Made by a program: the position numbers and the translations under genes
The notes under the pieces: generated by a model
What the model saw: the letters and a program-made list of their open reading frames with translations, nothing else
Told to the model about the DNA's origin: nothing
Databases searched by the model: none
Source of the DNA: Paenibacillus phytohabitans
GTDB lineage: Bacteria > Bacillota > Bacilli > Paenibacillales > Paenibacillaceae
NCBI RefSeq assembly: GCF_013141775.1
Contig: NZ_WHOB01000016.1
Span: 550,539 to 614,538, forward strand
Direction: 5' to 3'
Length of the DNA: 64,000 bases
In this document: one piece after another, positions 44,180-53,970 of the stretch
Layout of the letters: each line of letters opens with the position of its first letter
Numbering within the stretch: position 1 is the stretch's first letter

Positions 44180-46174
44180 TTAATGGCTGACCAGATAGGA
44201 GGCATCCAGAATCAGCGCAACCCGCCCGTTCCCCAGAATTGTTGCCCCGGAGAGATGGTTCATCGTCCCCAAATACGCACCCAGCGACTTAATGACCACC
44301 TCCTGATTACCAATGATCTCATCAACGGCAAAGGCGGCGATCCGGTCCACAGACCGGACAATTACCAGCGGGATGGTCTTGGAGCTGCGCTCGGTCCGCG
44401 GGTAATGCAGCTTGTCTCTAAGCCAGGATAGCGGCACAATCCGCCCGTGGTTGATAATCGCCTGTTCGCCTTGAACGATCTGAATGTCTTCGGGGGAGAT
44501 CCGCACTATTTCCGCTACATTATACATAGGAAGGATCAGCACCCGGCCGGATACGTTCACCAGCAACCCCTTAATGATGGCGAGTGTAAGCGGCAGACGG
44601 ATAATGAACACAGTCCCTTGGCCCGGTACCGTTTCAATATCAATGATACCGTTAAGCCGCCCAATCTGGCTGCGTACGATATCCATCCCCACCCCCCGGC
44701 CCGATACCTCACTTACTTCAGCAGCCGTTGAGAAGCCGGGCTCAAAGATCAGGTGGATGGCTTCTTGAGCCGTTAAGAACCCGGCCTGTTCTTCAGTGAT
44801 GATGCCTTTGCTAAGTGCAGAGGCTTTGATTCTGACAGCATCTATGCCCTGCCCGTCGTCCTCCAGACGGATAACCACCTGATTCTCCTCATGAAAAGAG
44901 GTGAGCGTAATCATTCCCTTGGGAGATTTCCCGCGCTCTGCCCGGACCTCCGGGCTTTCAATCCCGTGATCGGTGCTGTTGCGGATCAAATGGATCAACG
45001 GATCACTCAGCTCTTCGATAATCATCCGGTCGAGCTCGGTCTCGCCGCCCCGGATCACGAGTTCAATCTCCTTCCCCAGCTTGTGGGCGAGATCCCGCAC
45101 CAGGCGCGGAAAACGGTTGAACAATTGATCCATCGGCAGCATCCGGGTCTTCATTACACCTTCCTGCAGCTCTTTAATAATAGTCCCCATATGATCCGAC
45201 ACTCCGCCTATACCCGGCAATACCTTAGCCGGATCATTCCGCTGGCCGGCTGCGCTCAGATCGGCCAGCGAGGTCTGCTCGATCAGCAGCTCGCCTACCA
45301 GATTCATCAGATGATCCAGGCGTTCCACGCTGACCCGGACTGTCGGCTGGGCGCTGTTCCCCCGTTGTTCCTTGTTCGGAGATGACGGAGGCCCCGCCAG
45401 TAACGGTTCAACCGCCGCTGCTGCGCCAATAACGCTTGAAGGACCAGGCACAAATGGGGTGATGACAATACTCTGGACATCTGAATCTCCCGCCAGCTGT
45501 TCTGATATCTGCTGAATTTCTTTGCCGGCAGCGGCCACTACAGCAAACCGGCTGTAACGCGAGTCTTCGTCTGCTCCGGCGGCCGCCGCTGCCGGCAGCG
45601 CGACAGCAATGACCTTTCCGCATACATCTTCGATACGCTGCAGCAGCATATAATACCGTGCCGCCTTCATCAGGCACTCCTCTTTGAGCGTTACCGCGAG
45701 GGACAGCAGCGAGTACCCGGCAGCCACGGCTTCTTCGGCCAGGAGCATCTCCGCCGGACTTAAGACGGGCAACCGGACCGGCTGTGGTTCAGCCGGCTGA
45801 TTAATCAATGCCTTGATCTCTGCAACGACGGCGCTGCAGTCGGCGTAATCCCCACCGCTGATATATTGGGTGCGCAGCAGCTTCATAGCGTCAAGCGCCC
45901 GGAAGAGCGTATCAATCAGCTTTGCGGTAATCTCCGGTTTCTTCTCCCGGACCCATTCAAGGGCATATTCAACCTCATGCGTCAGATCGCTCATTTCACG
46001 GAAGCCCATGGTTGAGGCTGAGCCCTTAATCGTATGGGCTGCGCGGAATATCGTCTGGACCAGCTCAGGTGCCGGAGCATGCTCCAGTGTGAGCAGGGAT
46101 TGGTCGATCCGCTCCAATTGCTCATTCAGCTCTTCTATGAAAATATCGCGGTAGGCAGACAGTTCCATCATCAT
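44180..46174 (-). CDS. cheA: CheA-type chemotaxis histidine kinase
   Basis: 664 residues. The P1 Hpt domain carries the phospho-accepting His47 in FRAAHTIKGSASTMG. A P2-like region at about 150-250 (GYSLLSLAVTLKEECLMKAARYY) could bind CheY. P3 dimerisation, P4 ATPase (HLIRNSTDHGIE, LEDDGQGID, GRGVGMDIVRS) and a C-terminal CheW-like P5 follow. All catalytic motifs are present. It follows CheW and an MCP on the same strand, but no cheY, cheB, cheR, cheC or cheD gene is near, so this may be a second, dedicated signalling array. Confidence 0.95.
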   Translation of the reverse strand: MMMELSAYRDIFIEELNEQLERIDQSLLTLEHAPAPELVQTIFRAAHTIKGSASTMGFREMSDLTHEVEYALEWVREKKPEITAKLIDTLFRALDAMKLLRTQYISGGDYADCSAVVAEIKALINQPAEPQPVRLPVLSPAEMLLAEEAVAAGYSLLSLAVTLKEECLMKAARYYMLLQRIEDVCGKVIAVALPAAAAAGADEDSRYSRFAVVAAAGKEIQQISEQLAGDSDVQSIVITPFVPGPSSVIGAAAAVEPLLAGPPSSPNKEQRGNSAQPTVRVSVERLDHLMNLVGELLIEQTSLADLSAAGQRNDPAKVLPGIGGVSDHMGTIIKELQEGVMKTRMLPMDQLFNRFPRLVRDLAHKLGKEIELVIRGGETELDRMIIEELSDPLIHLIRNSTDHGIESPEVRAERGKSPKGMITLTSFHEENQVVIRLEDDGQGIDAVRIKASALSKGIITEEQAGFLTAQEAIHLIFEPGFSTAAEVSEVSGRGVGMDIVRSQIGRLNGIIDIETVPGQGTVFIIRLPLTLAIIKGLLVNVSGRVLILPMYNVAEIVRISPEDIQIVQGEQAIINHGRIVPLSWLRDKLHYPRTERSSKTIPLVIVRSVDRIAAFAVDEIIGNQEVVIKSLGAYLGTMNHLSGATILGNGRVALILDASYLVSH

Positions 46175-46189
46175 TACTTGTTCCCCTTC

Positions 46190-46615
46190 CTAACCGCCCA
46201 ATATTTCCTCGAGCTTCAGAATGCCAATCAGCTGGTCATCCCGTTGGCCAATCCCGTGGAAAACCGCTTCGCGGCTGCGGTTATGTCCGCCCGCCGGAGG
46301 GTGGATCTCGGCATACGTAGTCACTTTATTGACCTTATCCACAATGAGGCCCACGAATTCCTCCCGGTAGTTGACCACAATAATTCTTGTATTCCGGGTG
46401 TACGGCTCATCCGCCATCCCCAGCAAATTGCGCAGGCTCATCACGCAGACCACTTTACCGCGCAGATTGACCACACCCTTCACTTCATTCCGGGTGAACG
46501 GGATATCTGTAATGCTGAGCATTTTGATTATTTCATGAATTTCTTCGATACGGATCGCACAGGTTTCGGCTCCTACAGCAAGCTCGATATACTGTTCCTT
46601 CTGTAAGGATGACAT
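46190..46615 (-). CDS. cheW: CheW-type coupling protein
   Basis: 141 residues. The SH3-like CheW fold is shown by YIELAVGAETCAIRIEEIHEI, the conserved VVNLRGKVVCVMSLRNLLG and a late GLIVDKVNKV. It links the MCP to CheA. The stop lies 15 bp before the cheA start, and its own ATG follows the MCP gene by 23 bp, so the three genes form one operon. Only one cheW is present in the module. Confidence 0.95.
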   Translation of the reverse strand: MSSLQKEQYIELAVGAETCAIRIEEIHEIIKMLSITDIPFTRNEVKGVVNLRGKVVCVMSLRNLLGMADEPYTRNTRIIVVNYREEFVGLIVDKVNKVTTYAEIHPPAGGHNRSREAVFHGIGQRDDQLIGILKLEEILGG

Positions 46616-46638
46616 GGCTTCACCTTCAGTCTGTAGAA

Positions 46639-48228
46639 TTAATGAGTCTTGAATGCGGCAGCGGACTGGGCTAAATCCTCGGATAACAGGGCCAGCGCCT
46701 GGCAGGTAGCTGCCGTTTCCTCTGAAGCCGCTGCGGATTCCTCACTGGAGGCGGCAATGGACTGGACCGAGCTCATCACTTCGGCTGCCTGGGCGGATTC
46801 CTCTTCACAGGCGGCAGCAATTTCATTCACTTTGAGTGAAGACGTATTAACCATACTAATAATCTGTTCAAAGGCCTGGCTGGTCATCGAAGACTGCTCA
46901 ACGCTTTCCGCTACTGCCCGGACGCTTTGCTTCGTATTCTCCTGCATGGCCTTGATAATCTTCGTGATTTCCTTCGTGGCATCACTGCTGCGCTCGGCAA
47001 GCTTGCGGACCTCATCCGCCACCACTGCGAAGCCGCGGCCCTGCTCTCCGGCACGAGCAGCTTCAATCGCCGCATTCAAGGCCAGCAGATTGGTCTGTTC
47101 GGCAATATCATCAATCACTTCGATGATATCTCCGATTTTGCCGGAATCCTCTTCGAGCTGTTTCATCTGGTGATTGACGGTCTGCATCCCCTGCAGCGAG
47201 GTCTCAACCACATATCCGCCTTCCCGGGCCGTGCGCACCGTCTCATTTGACAGCTCCGCCGCTTCCTCAGCACTGGAGGCTACGGAATCAATCGCCAGCG
47301 ACAGCTCCTTGAACAGTTCGGTAATGTTCGTTGCCGCCGCAGACTGGTTCGTGCTGGTGCCGGCGATTTCCTGGGTACTTGCCGAGATTTGCTCGGAAGA
47401 CGCAGCTACACTCTGTGAATTCATAACAATCCCGTTGATCAGGTCCTTCAGGTTATGAACCATCCGGTTCAGGGCAGCAGCCAGCTGCCCAACTTCGTCC
47501 TTGGTGGAAATATCGGATTGCTGGGTCAGATCACCGTTCGCCACCTCTGAGGCCAGCCGTAGCATCTGCATAAGCGGTTTGGAGATGGATCTGGCGATCA
47601 GGTAACCTATAAGAATGCTGATGATAACAGCAGCCGAGACAACTGAAATGGTGAGCACCAGCGAGGAGGAATATGCTGATTGGGAGTGGCGGTTCGCTTC
47701 ATCGGCCAGCTCCACGTTAAATTCGATCAGACCATCCAGGTTCGCAAGCACTTTCTCTCCCTGCGCAGTCAATTGGGTGGTCAGGAATGTATTAAATTGA
47801 GCTGGATCATCCAGTTCAGCCAGAACAAGCGCTTCCTCAAACAGCTTCAGATAAAGCTCATACTCCTTGTCAAAATCGTTCAGCAGCTCTTTCTCCGTGC
47901 CGGTCGTGGCCAGCGGACGGTAATTGTCCACCTTCTGGATCAGATCCTGCCGGGTGGATGCAATCTTGTCCTGATAACCGGCAATTTGGGTTGCATCCGT
48001 TGTGTTGCTCATATCGCGCATATATACCCGGATGACCTGATAATTGATTTTGGCAGCAGACAGATCTCTGACCGAAATCAGATTGTTGTTATACATGGCC
48101 TTCATATTCTGATTACTGCTGCTCAGCGAGAAAATGGAATACACCCCGAGTCCCGCCAGAATTAATGAGACCACCATAAAAGCTGAGATAATTTTTGTTG
48201 CTGTCTTCATGTTTCCGAACCATTTCAT
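46639..48228 (-). CDS. Methyl-accepting chemotaxis protein
   Basis: 529 residues. A short cytoplasmic start, membrane helix (about 13-35), a four-helix-bundle-type extracellular sensor (about 36-185, [19 protein letters not shown]), a second helix (about 190-212), HAMP ([20 protein letters not shown]), and a long signalling helix pair with the conserved tip [20 protein letters not shown]. Glu/Gln-rich methylation-type segments are visible. ATG follows GGGGGAAATCAC. A sigma-D-type promoter lies 95 bp upstream. The ligand is unknown. Confidence 0.95.
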   Translation of the reverse strand: MKWFGNMKTATKIISAFMVVSLILAGLGVYSIFSLSSSNQNMKAMYNNNLISVRDLSAAKINYQVIRVYMRDMSNTTDATQIAGYQDKIASTRQDLIQKVDNYRPLATTGTEKELLNDFDKEYELYLKLFEEALVLAELDDPAQFNTFLTTQLTAQGEKVLANLDGLIEFNVELADEANRHSQSAYSSSLVLTISVVSAAVIISILIGYLIARSISKPLMQMLRLASEVANGDLTQQSDISTKDEVGQLAAALNRMVHNLKDLINGIVMNSQSVAASSEQISASTQEIAGTSTNQSAAATNITELFKELSLAIDSVASSAEEAAELSNETVRTAREGGYVVETSLQGMQTVNHQMKQLEEDSGKIGDIIEVIDDIAEQTNLLALNAAIEAARAGEQGRGFAVVADEVRKLAERSSDATKEITKIIKAMQENTKQSVRAVAESVEQSSMTSQAFEQIISMVNTSSLKVNEIAAACEEESAQAAEVMSSVQSIAASSEESAAASEETAATCQALALLSEDLAQSAAAFKTH

Positions 48229-48323
48229 GTGATTTCCCCCTGTGGTTAACTATCTTGGCGTCCTTCCTGTCGGTAAACCCTTTCAACCACTCCCCCATCT
48301 GCCGACCGGACATCATTAGCTAT

Positions 48324-48350
48324 ATTTCGACATTTTTCGTTAAAAGTTTA
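48324..48350 (-). promoter_or_regulatory. Sigma-D-like promoter of MCP-cheW-cheA operon
   Basis: Minus strand TAAA (48350-48347), 15-bp spacer, GTCGAAAT (48331-48324), close to the motility sigma consensus TAAA-N15-GCCGATAT, about 95 bp upstream of the MCP start. Confidence 0.6.
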
Positions 48351-48455
48351 ATATAAATATTTTGCTTAATTAATTTTTTATTTTTCACTTTAAATGCGCT
48401 TCCATAGATCAAATCTATAAATGTTATCCAGCATACTGCAGCCGGCAGATTCAGC

Positions 48456-48483
48456 TTGACAGAACATCAAAAAAAGTTATAAA
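48456..48483 (+). promoter_or_regulatory. Sigma-A promoter of GPH transporter operon
   Basis: TTGACA (48456-48461), 16-bp spacer, TATAAA (48478-48483), 60 bp before the transporter start. Confidence 0.65.
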
Positions 48484-48543
48484 TAAACATAATTAGCAAA
48501 TGGTACAATCCCTACATATACACAACGAAATGAGGACTGCCCA

Positions 48544-49881
48544 TTGACAACAAAAGTACCTTTGGCTGAGAAAATGGTGTTCTCCGGCGGCTTGCTGGGC
48601 CAGAATATGCTGTACAGCTTCATGTCGATGTATATTCTGTTCTTCTACACGGATCTGCTGGGCATTCCGGCGACTACCGCCAGTGTCATTCTGGTAGTGG
48701 CGAGCATCTTCGATGCTTGTCTGGATCCGCTGATGGGTATGATTACCGACAAAACACGCTCCAGGTGGGGCAAATTCAGGCCTTATCTGCTGTTCGCCCC
48801 CTTCCTGATTGCACTGGCAACCATCGTCTGCTTCTGGGACTTCGGCGGCTCCTCTAAGACGACGCTGGTAATCGCCACCGTATCGTATCTGCTCTGGGGT
48901 ATGCTGTATACGGTCTGTGATACGCCGCTTTGGGCCCTGTCGTCCGTCATCTCTACAGATCCGGGTGAACGGACCTTGTTCGTCACTTTAGGCAAAATCG
49001 GTGGTACCCTCGGTGCGGTCGTGATCACAGTCGGCGGGATCCAGCTGCTGCTGGCCTTCGGCGGTGAACGGAGCACGCAAGCTTATCTGTATTCTGCAAT
49101 TATTATAGGAATCATTGCTGCGTTATCTATTTTGCTGACCGGAATTCTTACCAGGGAAAGGGTCGCCCCTTCACCTGTGAAGATCTCGTTCCGGCAAAAT
49201 CTGCAAACGGTGTATAAAAACAAACCGCTGCTCACCCTGCTTGCCTCGCTGCTGATTATTAACCTGGTCAACGGCATCCGGCAGAGCATCCAGCTGTATT
49301 ATGTGGTCTATGTCTGGGGAGATGCCGGTTATGCAACCCAGGTCGGGATTAGCCTTGTTGTAGGCATGCTGCTGGGCATGACGGCTACGCCGCCGCTTTT
49401 GCGCCGCTTCTCCAAGAAGAAGGTATTCATCCTCTCCTGTATTCTGGGGAGCTTGTCCTGCATCCTGCCTTACCTTCTCGGTGACCACAATGTTATGACC
49501 ACTCTGGTGTTCTTCGCGGTCAGCTTCTTCTTCTCGGGCATGACAACCATTGTGAGCACGTCCATGCTGCTGGATACCATTGATTATTCGGAGTGGAAGC
49601 TGGGCTTCCGGGGCGAGGGGATTGTGTTCTCCACGAACACCTTTGTCACTAAATTCAGCGGGGCATTGTCACGGCTCATTATCGGTGCAAGTCTGGGCCT
49701 GCTCAGCTATGTTGAGAATCAGCCGTCGACTCCAAGGCTCCAGCAGGGGCTCAGCTTCGTGATGTTTCTGCTGCCTGCGCTGTGTTTCCTGGCCGCAATT
49801 CTGCCGATTCTGTTCTACAATATCAGTGACAAGCAGAGGCTGCAGACGCTGAGCGATTTGGAGAATACCCGGTCCGTATAG
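48544..49881 (+). CDS. GPH-family sugar:cation symporter
   Basis: 445 residues with about twelve membrane helices. The early LAEKMVFSGGLLGQNM and the loop SIFDACLDPLMGMITDKTRSRWGKFRPYLLF are signatures of glycoside-pentoside-hexuronide symporters (MelB, XynB, YjmB family); the Asp residues in DACLDP are the cation-coupling acids. Start TTG behind TGAGGA. It is followed at 38 bp by a PIG-L deacetylase gene, so the transported sugar may be acetylated, for example a GlcNAc-containing oligosaccharide. Confidence 0.9.
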   Translation: MTTKVPLAEKMVFSGGLLGQNMLYSFMSMYILFFYTDLLGIPATTASVILVVASIFDACLDPLMGMITDKTRSRWGKFRPYLLFAPFLIALATIVCFWDFGGSSKTTLVIATVSYLLWGMLYTVCDTPLWALSSVISTDPGERTLFVTLGKIGGTLGAVVITVGGIQLLLAFGGERSTQAYLYSAIIIGIIAALSILLTGILTRERVAPSPVKISFRQNLQTVYKNKPLLTLLASLLIINLVNGIRQSIQLYYVVYVWGDAGYATQVGISLVVGMLLGMTATPPLLRRFSKKKVFILSCILGSLSCILPYLLGDHNVMTTLVFFAVSFFFSGMTTIVSTSMLLDTIDYSEWKLGFRGEGIVFSTNTFVTKFSGALSRLIIGASLGLLSYVENQPSTPRLQQGLSFVMFLLPALCFLAAILPILFYNISDKQRLQTLSDLENTRSV

Positions 49882-49919
49882 AAAGGAACTCAAGCATTTA
49901 TCTGATATAAGGAGTGATC

Positions 49920-50681
49920 ATGAGCATGGATATATCCACAATGGCAGCACTGATGTCCCCTCCCGATCTGACAGACTGCCGCAGAATATTATGCGTACAG
50001 CCGCACCCGGATGATAATGAGGTGGGCATCGGTGGGACAATCGCCTCTTTGGCGGAGCGGGGCTGCGAGATTCATTATTTGACTGTGACGAACGGGGATC
50101 TTGGTGCGTTGGACGAGCATTTGTCTTCTGCCGAGATTGCAGCCGTCCGCGCACGTGAGCTGGAGGCCGCAGGGCGGTCGCTGGGTGCTACGGTGTTCCA
50201 TCAGCTGGCCCACGGCGACGGCACCCTGGAGCATATTCCGGCGCTGGCAGAAGAGATTGCCGGGATCATCCGCACCGTGCAGCCGGATGTTATCCTCTGT
50301 CCTGATCCGTGGCTGAGCTATGAGGCACATTATGATCATATCGTTACCGGCAGAGCCGCAGCCCAGGCCTTCCTGTCGTCCGGACTTCCGCTGTATCCCC
50401 GAGGGACAAGCACCCGCCCCTGGCAGCCGAAGGCGATTGGTTTCTATTTCACCTCGGAGCCTAATACGGTGATCGACATTACAGACCACTTCGAGCGGAA
50501 GTTCGCAGCCTTAGCCCTGCACAGCAGCCAATTCAGTGAGGAGACTCTGGCGATGTACCGGATCTATTTCCGTGAAAAAGGCCGCCAGCTCGCTGAAGGC
50601 AAAGACTTCGAGCTCGGTGAAGGTCTGAAGGTGCTGTCCCCGCTGCATCTGCACTGCTTCGTGGATGCCCGGCTGATCTAA
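49920..50681 (+). CDS. PIG-L/LmbE family deacetylase
   Basis: 253 residues. The zinc-binding motif HPDDNEVGIGGTI (residues about 34-46, H-P-D-D) and the later HYDH match the PIG-L family, which removes N-acetyl groups from GlcNAc-type sugars, including bacillithiol precursors (BshB) and chitobiose. ATG at 49920 follows AAGGAG. Co-transcription with a GPH sugar symporter favours catabolism of an imported acetylated sugar over thiol biosynthesis. A terminator follows. Confidence 0.85.
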   Translation: MSMDISTMAALMSPPDLTDCRRILCVQPHPDDNEVGIGGTIASLAERGCEIHYLTVTNGDLGALDEHLSSAEIAAVRARELEAAGRSLGATVFHQLAHGDGTLEHIPALAEEIAGIIRTVQPDVILCPDPWLSYEAHYDHIVTGRAAAQAFLSSGLPLYPRGTSTRPWQPKAIGFYFTSEPNTVIDITDHFERKFAALALHSSQFSEETLAMYRIYFREKGRQLAEGKDFELGEGLKVLSPLHLHCFVDARLI

Positions 50682-50696
50682 AGTGTATTAACATCT

Positions 50697-50745
50697 AGAA
50701 GAGCAGCACTTCTCACCTTAACGGGAGATTTGCTGCTCTTCTTTA
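50697..50745 (+). terminator. Rho-independent terminator of GPH/PIG-L operon
   Basis: AGAAGAGCAGCA...TGCTGCTCTTCT followed by TTA, 15 bp after the deacetylase stop; the perfect 12-bp stem could also serve the convergent esterase gene. Confidence 0.8.
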
Positions 50746-50762
50746 CGTGGAATCTATGAACT

Positions 50763-51593
50763 TTAGACTTGTTCCAGGATCTCATCCTTCTCCAAGGCGA
50801 ATCTCAGCAGACGGCTCAGCGCCGCAGGCAGTACGCTGACATGGCTCTCCCCGGCGAATTCATTAAGACTCGTCTGCAGGCCATGCTCCGCCAGAGATGC
50901 CAGCCTTCCGGGAAGCTTCCCGGCATCCTCGACCATATGCTCCAGCTCGTCGGCACCGATCGTAATGAGCAGCTTACGCTGCAGAGCCTTAGCAGGATAT
51001 GCTGCCAAGAACTGCTCCAGTTCAGCCAGCAGGGCATAATCATTCCACCATACTGAAGGACTGCCAGCCGTATAATGGGTTACCAGCTCCGGACGCGTGA
51101 ACAGTGCGTGCAGTACAAGTAAACCGCCGAGGGAGTGGCCGAACAGCGCCTGACGTTGTGTGTCTACCCGGAACAGGCTGGCGATCATCGGCATAATCTC
51201 CAGCTGCAGCAGATCGAGGAATTCGTCTGCCCCGCCGCTCTCCGGCCACTGGCTGCCATCCGGCCGCTTGGGCAGCTGCTGCTCCTCAGCTGGCATGGTG
51301 AAATCATAGCAGCGGCGCTTCATATCGAAGGACTCACCGGAAGGATAGCCGATCCCCACCACTACCACCGGATCATAACCATGCGGTTTGCGGGTCTGCA
51401 GACGTGCAGATTCGGCCAGGGTATGGAATACGGCATGGCCATCCAGTGCGTAAATGACCGGATACCCCTCCGGCGGGGCTTCTCCGGTTGGATGCGAGAT
51501 CAGAATCCGATACTCCTGGCGTCTTACCCCGGCATAAATGACATGTTCCTCGCAGCCAAGATGCGGGTAGCTCCGTTCATTCGTTATAGTCAT
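50763..51593 (-). CDS. Siderophore esterase-like alpha/beta hydrolase (BesA/IroE type)
   Basis: 276 residues of the Fes/IroE/BesA esterase family: an early segment YPVIYALDGHAVF, catalytic Ser in FGHSLGGLLVLHAL, and the likely catalytic His in GESHVSVLP near the end. Such enzymes hydrolyse ferric-bound triscatecholate trilactones or related siderophores to release iron in the cytoplasm. No signal peptide is visible. Its ATG overlaps the stop of the iron-siderophore binding lipoprotein by 4 bp, supporting the siderophore role. No permease or ATPase gene accompanies them in this window. Confidence 0.8.
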   Translation of the reverse strand: MTITNERSYPHLGCEEHVIYAGVRRQEYRILISHPTGEAPPEGYPVIYALDGHAVFHTLAESARLQTRKPHGYDPVVVVGIGYPSGESFDMKRRCYDFTMPAEEQQLPKRPDGSQWPESGGADEFLDLLQLEIMPMIASLFRVDTQRQALFGHSLGGLLVLHALFTRPELVTHYTAGSPSVWWNDYALLAELEQFLAAYPAKALQRKLLITIGADELEHMVEDAGKLPGRLASLAEHGLQTSLNEFAGESHVSVLPAALSRLLRFALEKDEILEQV

Positions 51594-52642
51594 GGCGCGA
51601 GGATCTCCAGAACATCGTCAATGACATTGCTGTAGGCAACGATACCGCCGCCCAGCCAGTATCGGTCATCCACATCATAGACCTTGCCGGCCTGGACGGC
51701 AGGGATGCTTTTCCAGAGTGCGCTCTCTGTCAGTTCCTTATAGAAGGACTCACCGGTGTTGGCTGTATCGTTGGCCAGGAAGATATAATCGGCATCGATC
51801 TGCGGCAAAACCTCAAGCGACAGCTCTACACTGTTCTCTGCAGCAACAAGATCGCTCTTGGTAATTCCCAGCTCTTCAGCCAGTACAAACCCGCCGTAAA
51901 CACCGCCCATCAGGAACATCCCCCGCGAATTGAACCGGATAATCAACGCCTTTTTGTCTTGGATATGCGGAGCCAGGGTTGTCTTGGCCTCCTCTACCTT
52001 TTTGCGGTAATCTGCAAGGCCTTTAGCCGCTTCCTCCTGCTTGCCGAGGAGATCACCCAGTATTGTTAAGGAACTGTCCAGGTCACCTGCCGCCTGCTGG
52101 AAGACATAGGTCGGGGCAATTTTGGAGTATTGCTCATAGACACCATTCTCCGCATAGTAGGAGTTATGCAGCACAATGAGATCAGGCTGCATCGCCATGA
52201 CAACCTCCGGCGAAGGCAAGCCGCTGGTGAAATCAACAAGCGGAACCCCGGCAAGCTGATCCTGAAGATACTGCTGTCCCTGGCCTTTATTGGACCACTG
52301 TCCCACCGGCTTGACGCCGAGCACTACCAGAGAGTCTTCCATATATGGGGCAAACACTTTCGTTGGAGCAGTGTTTAATGTAACCTCATGTCCCAGTTCG
52401 TCCTGAACCACTAACGGATAGCTGGTTGCCTCTGCAGCTTCAGCTACTGCCGGCTCCACTTCAGGTGACGGTGACGGTGTCGCTTCTGCGGCGTTTGTCT
52501 GAGCGGCTCCATTCCCGGCCCCGCTGTCAGCCGCCGAATTGTTGCCGCAGCCCGCCAGCAGCATAATCACGAAGATTAGCGCTAACAGGGCCGGGATTCC
52601 TGACTTCTTTCTCTTGGCTGAATTGACCTTATGATCTTGCAT
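51590..52642 (-). CDS. Iron-siderophore ABC transporter binding lipoprotein (FeuA-like)
   Basis: 350 residues. The signal peptide ends in the lipobox LLAGC (Cys32), followed by an Ala/Pro/Glu-rich linker and the class III helical-backbone binding fold (VVQDELGHEVTLNTAPTKV, LPSPEVVMAMQPDLIVLHN), as in FeuA/FhuD proteins. ATG follows GGGGGAGAT. A Fur-type 7-1-7 box lies 18 bp upstream. It would capture a ferric siderophore at the surface; its permease partners must be encoded elsewhere. Confidence 0.9.
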   Translation of the reverse strand: MQDHKVNSAKRKKSGIPALLALIFVIMLLAGCGNNSAADSGAGNGAAQTNAAEATPSPSPEVEPAVAEAAEATSYPLVVQDELGHEVTLNTAPTKVFAPYMEDSLVVLGVKPVGQWSNKGQGQQYLQDQLAGVPLVDFTSGLPSPEVVMAMQPDLIVLHNSYYAENGVYEQYSKIAPTYVFQQAAGDLDSSLTILGDLLGKQEEAAKGLADYRKKVEEAKTTLAPHIQDKKALIIRFNSRGMFLMGGVYGGFVLAEELGITKSDLVAAENSVELSLEVLPQIDADYIFLANDTANTGESFYKELTESALWKSIPAVQAGKVYDVDDRYWLGGGIVAYSNVIDDVLEILAP

Positions 52643-52659
52643 GTTTTATCTCCCCCTAG

Positions 52660-52674
52660 TGATAATAATTCTCA
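52660..52674. promoter_or_regulatory. Fur box upstream of siderophore-binding lipoprotein gene
   Basis: TGATAATAATTCTCA is a 7-1-7 dyad with one mismatch from TGATAAT-N-ATTATCA. It lies just upstream of the binding-protein ribosome site, where Fur would block transcription when iron is plentiful. Confidence 0.75.
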
Positions 52675-52684
52675 TTAATAGGGA

Positions 52685-53890
52685 TTATAGAGGATAAACA
52701 GAAGGGTAACCATGGACAGTTTCCTGTTCCGTGCTTGGACTATTTCCTGTAAACATCAGAACGGCCTCCTCCAGCATCCGGTCCAGCGCTACCGCCGAGT
52801 ACTCGAACCAGGGATCTGACGGTAACAGGTCCAGCTTGCCTGACTGTACTGCCGGCAGATTACGCCAGCTCTCACTGTGCTGCAGGGACAGCCAATGCCG
52901 CCTCGTGGCAAAATCAGGACAGATGATCAGCATTAGCCGCTGCGGATTCAATAAGCTGACCTCCGCAAGCGAAATAGGCTCATTATACAGCGTACCGGAG
53001 CCGGTATATGCCGGCCTCAAGGCAAGTTCACCATAGATCACATCACGGATTCCCCTGTTGCAGTAAGCATGCAAATGATCTTCGTATAGGCGGAGCACCA
53101 TACAGCTCTCCTCACCCGCAGCAGAGGCCACCTGCTCTCTGGCATGGCGGGCTTTGTGTTCAAACCGCTGCAGCCATTGGCCGCACTGCTGTTCCCTGCC
53201 CAGAAAACCAGCGATCTCCCGGAGCTGGACATCCCAGCGGTCCTGTTCCCGGGGGATGAAGAGGTTCTGGCTATTGCGCAGCAGATGCTCCTCCCATGCT
53301 GAATCCCAGGCATCGTGGCCGATAATTGCCTCCGTCCGGGCATTGATCAGCTTAGCCCGCTCAAGCTCCTGGTCCATCAGGTCTACCCTAAGATGTGTTT
53401 CAATCCGGTCGTAATACTTGTTGAAATAATAGGAAGTCCATTTGGAATCCAGCGGAGCGGCCACCGGGATAATATCCAGGGCCAGCAGTTGCCCGACCGC
53501 AGCTGCAGAGCAGGCGGCAACCCTCCGTTTATGTTGACGGATGAACGACGATGGAGGGACTCCGGTTTCCTTTTTGAATTTGCGGCTGAAATAGAATTCA
53601 TCGCTGTAGCCGACTTTATGAGCGATCTCACGGAGCAGATAATCCGATTCCTGCAAGTATTGCTTGGCCCGGCTGATTCTCAGCTCTGTCAGATAGTCCA
53701 TCGTGCTCTGTCCGAACGTTTTTTTGAACAATTCGCCAAAATACTTCGGCCGCAGTCCGGCCATACCTGCAAGCTGATCAATGGACAGCGGTTCATGATA
53801 ATGCTCCGCTATATATTCCCGGACGGCTGCCAGGTTAAACCGCCCGCCTTCCGGATGAAGACTGCCCTCCAGCAGCTGTTCCCGCTCCAT
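52685..53890 (-). CDS. AraC-type activator with siderophore-binding domain (Btr-like)
   Basis: 401 residues. Two AraC HTH motifs occupy the N-terminal 115 residues (LSIDQLAGMAGLRPKYFGELF and LLREIAHKVGYSDEFYFSRKF), followed by a periplasmic-binding-protein fold of about 270 residues (VGQLLALDIIPVAAPLDSKW) like the ligand domain of Btr, the bacillibactin-responsive activator of feuABC in B. subtilis. It lacks the long N-terminal arm of Btr. ATG follows GGAGG. A perfect Fur box lies 81-99 bp upstream. It probably activates the siderophore uptake genes when ferric siderophore is sensed in the cytoplasm. Confidence 0.85.
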   Translation of the reverse strand: MEREQLLEGSLHPEGGRFNLAAVREYIAEHYHEPLSIDQLAGMAGLRPKYFGELFKKTFGQSTMDYLTELRISRAKQYLQESDYLLREIAHKVGYSDEFYFSRKFKKETGVPPSSFIRQHKRRVAACSAAAVGQLLALDIIPVAAPLDSKWTSYYFNKYYDRIETHLRVDLMDQELERAKLINARTEAIIGHDAWDSAWEEHLLRNSQNLFIPREQDRWDVQLREIAGFLGREQQCGQWLQRFEHKARHAREQVASAAGEESCMVLRLYEDHLHAYCNRGIRDVIYGELALRPAYTGSGTLYNEPISLAEVSLLNPQRLMLIICPDFATRRHWLSLQHSESWRNLPAVQSGKLDLLPSDPWFEYSAVALDRMLEEAVLMFTGNSPSTEQETVHGYPSVYPL

Positions 53891-53970
53891 ACGTATTCCT
53901 CCGCTCTTATTTAGTATTGTAATGCAGACCGCAGCAAATGCGGCTGGCTGCAGAATATCAGCTCTTCAGC

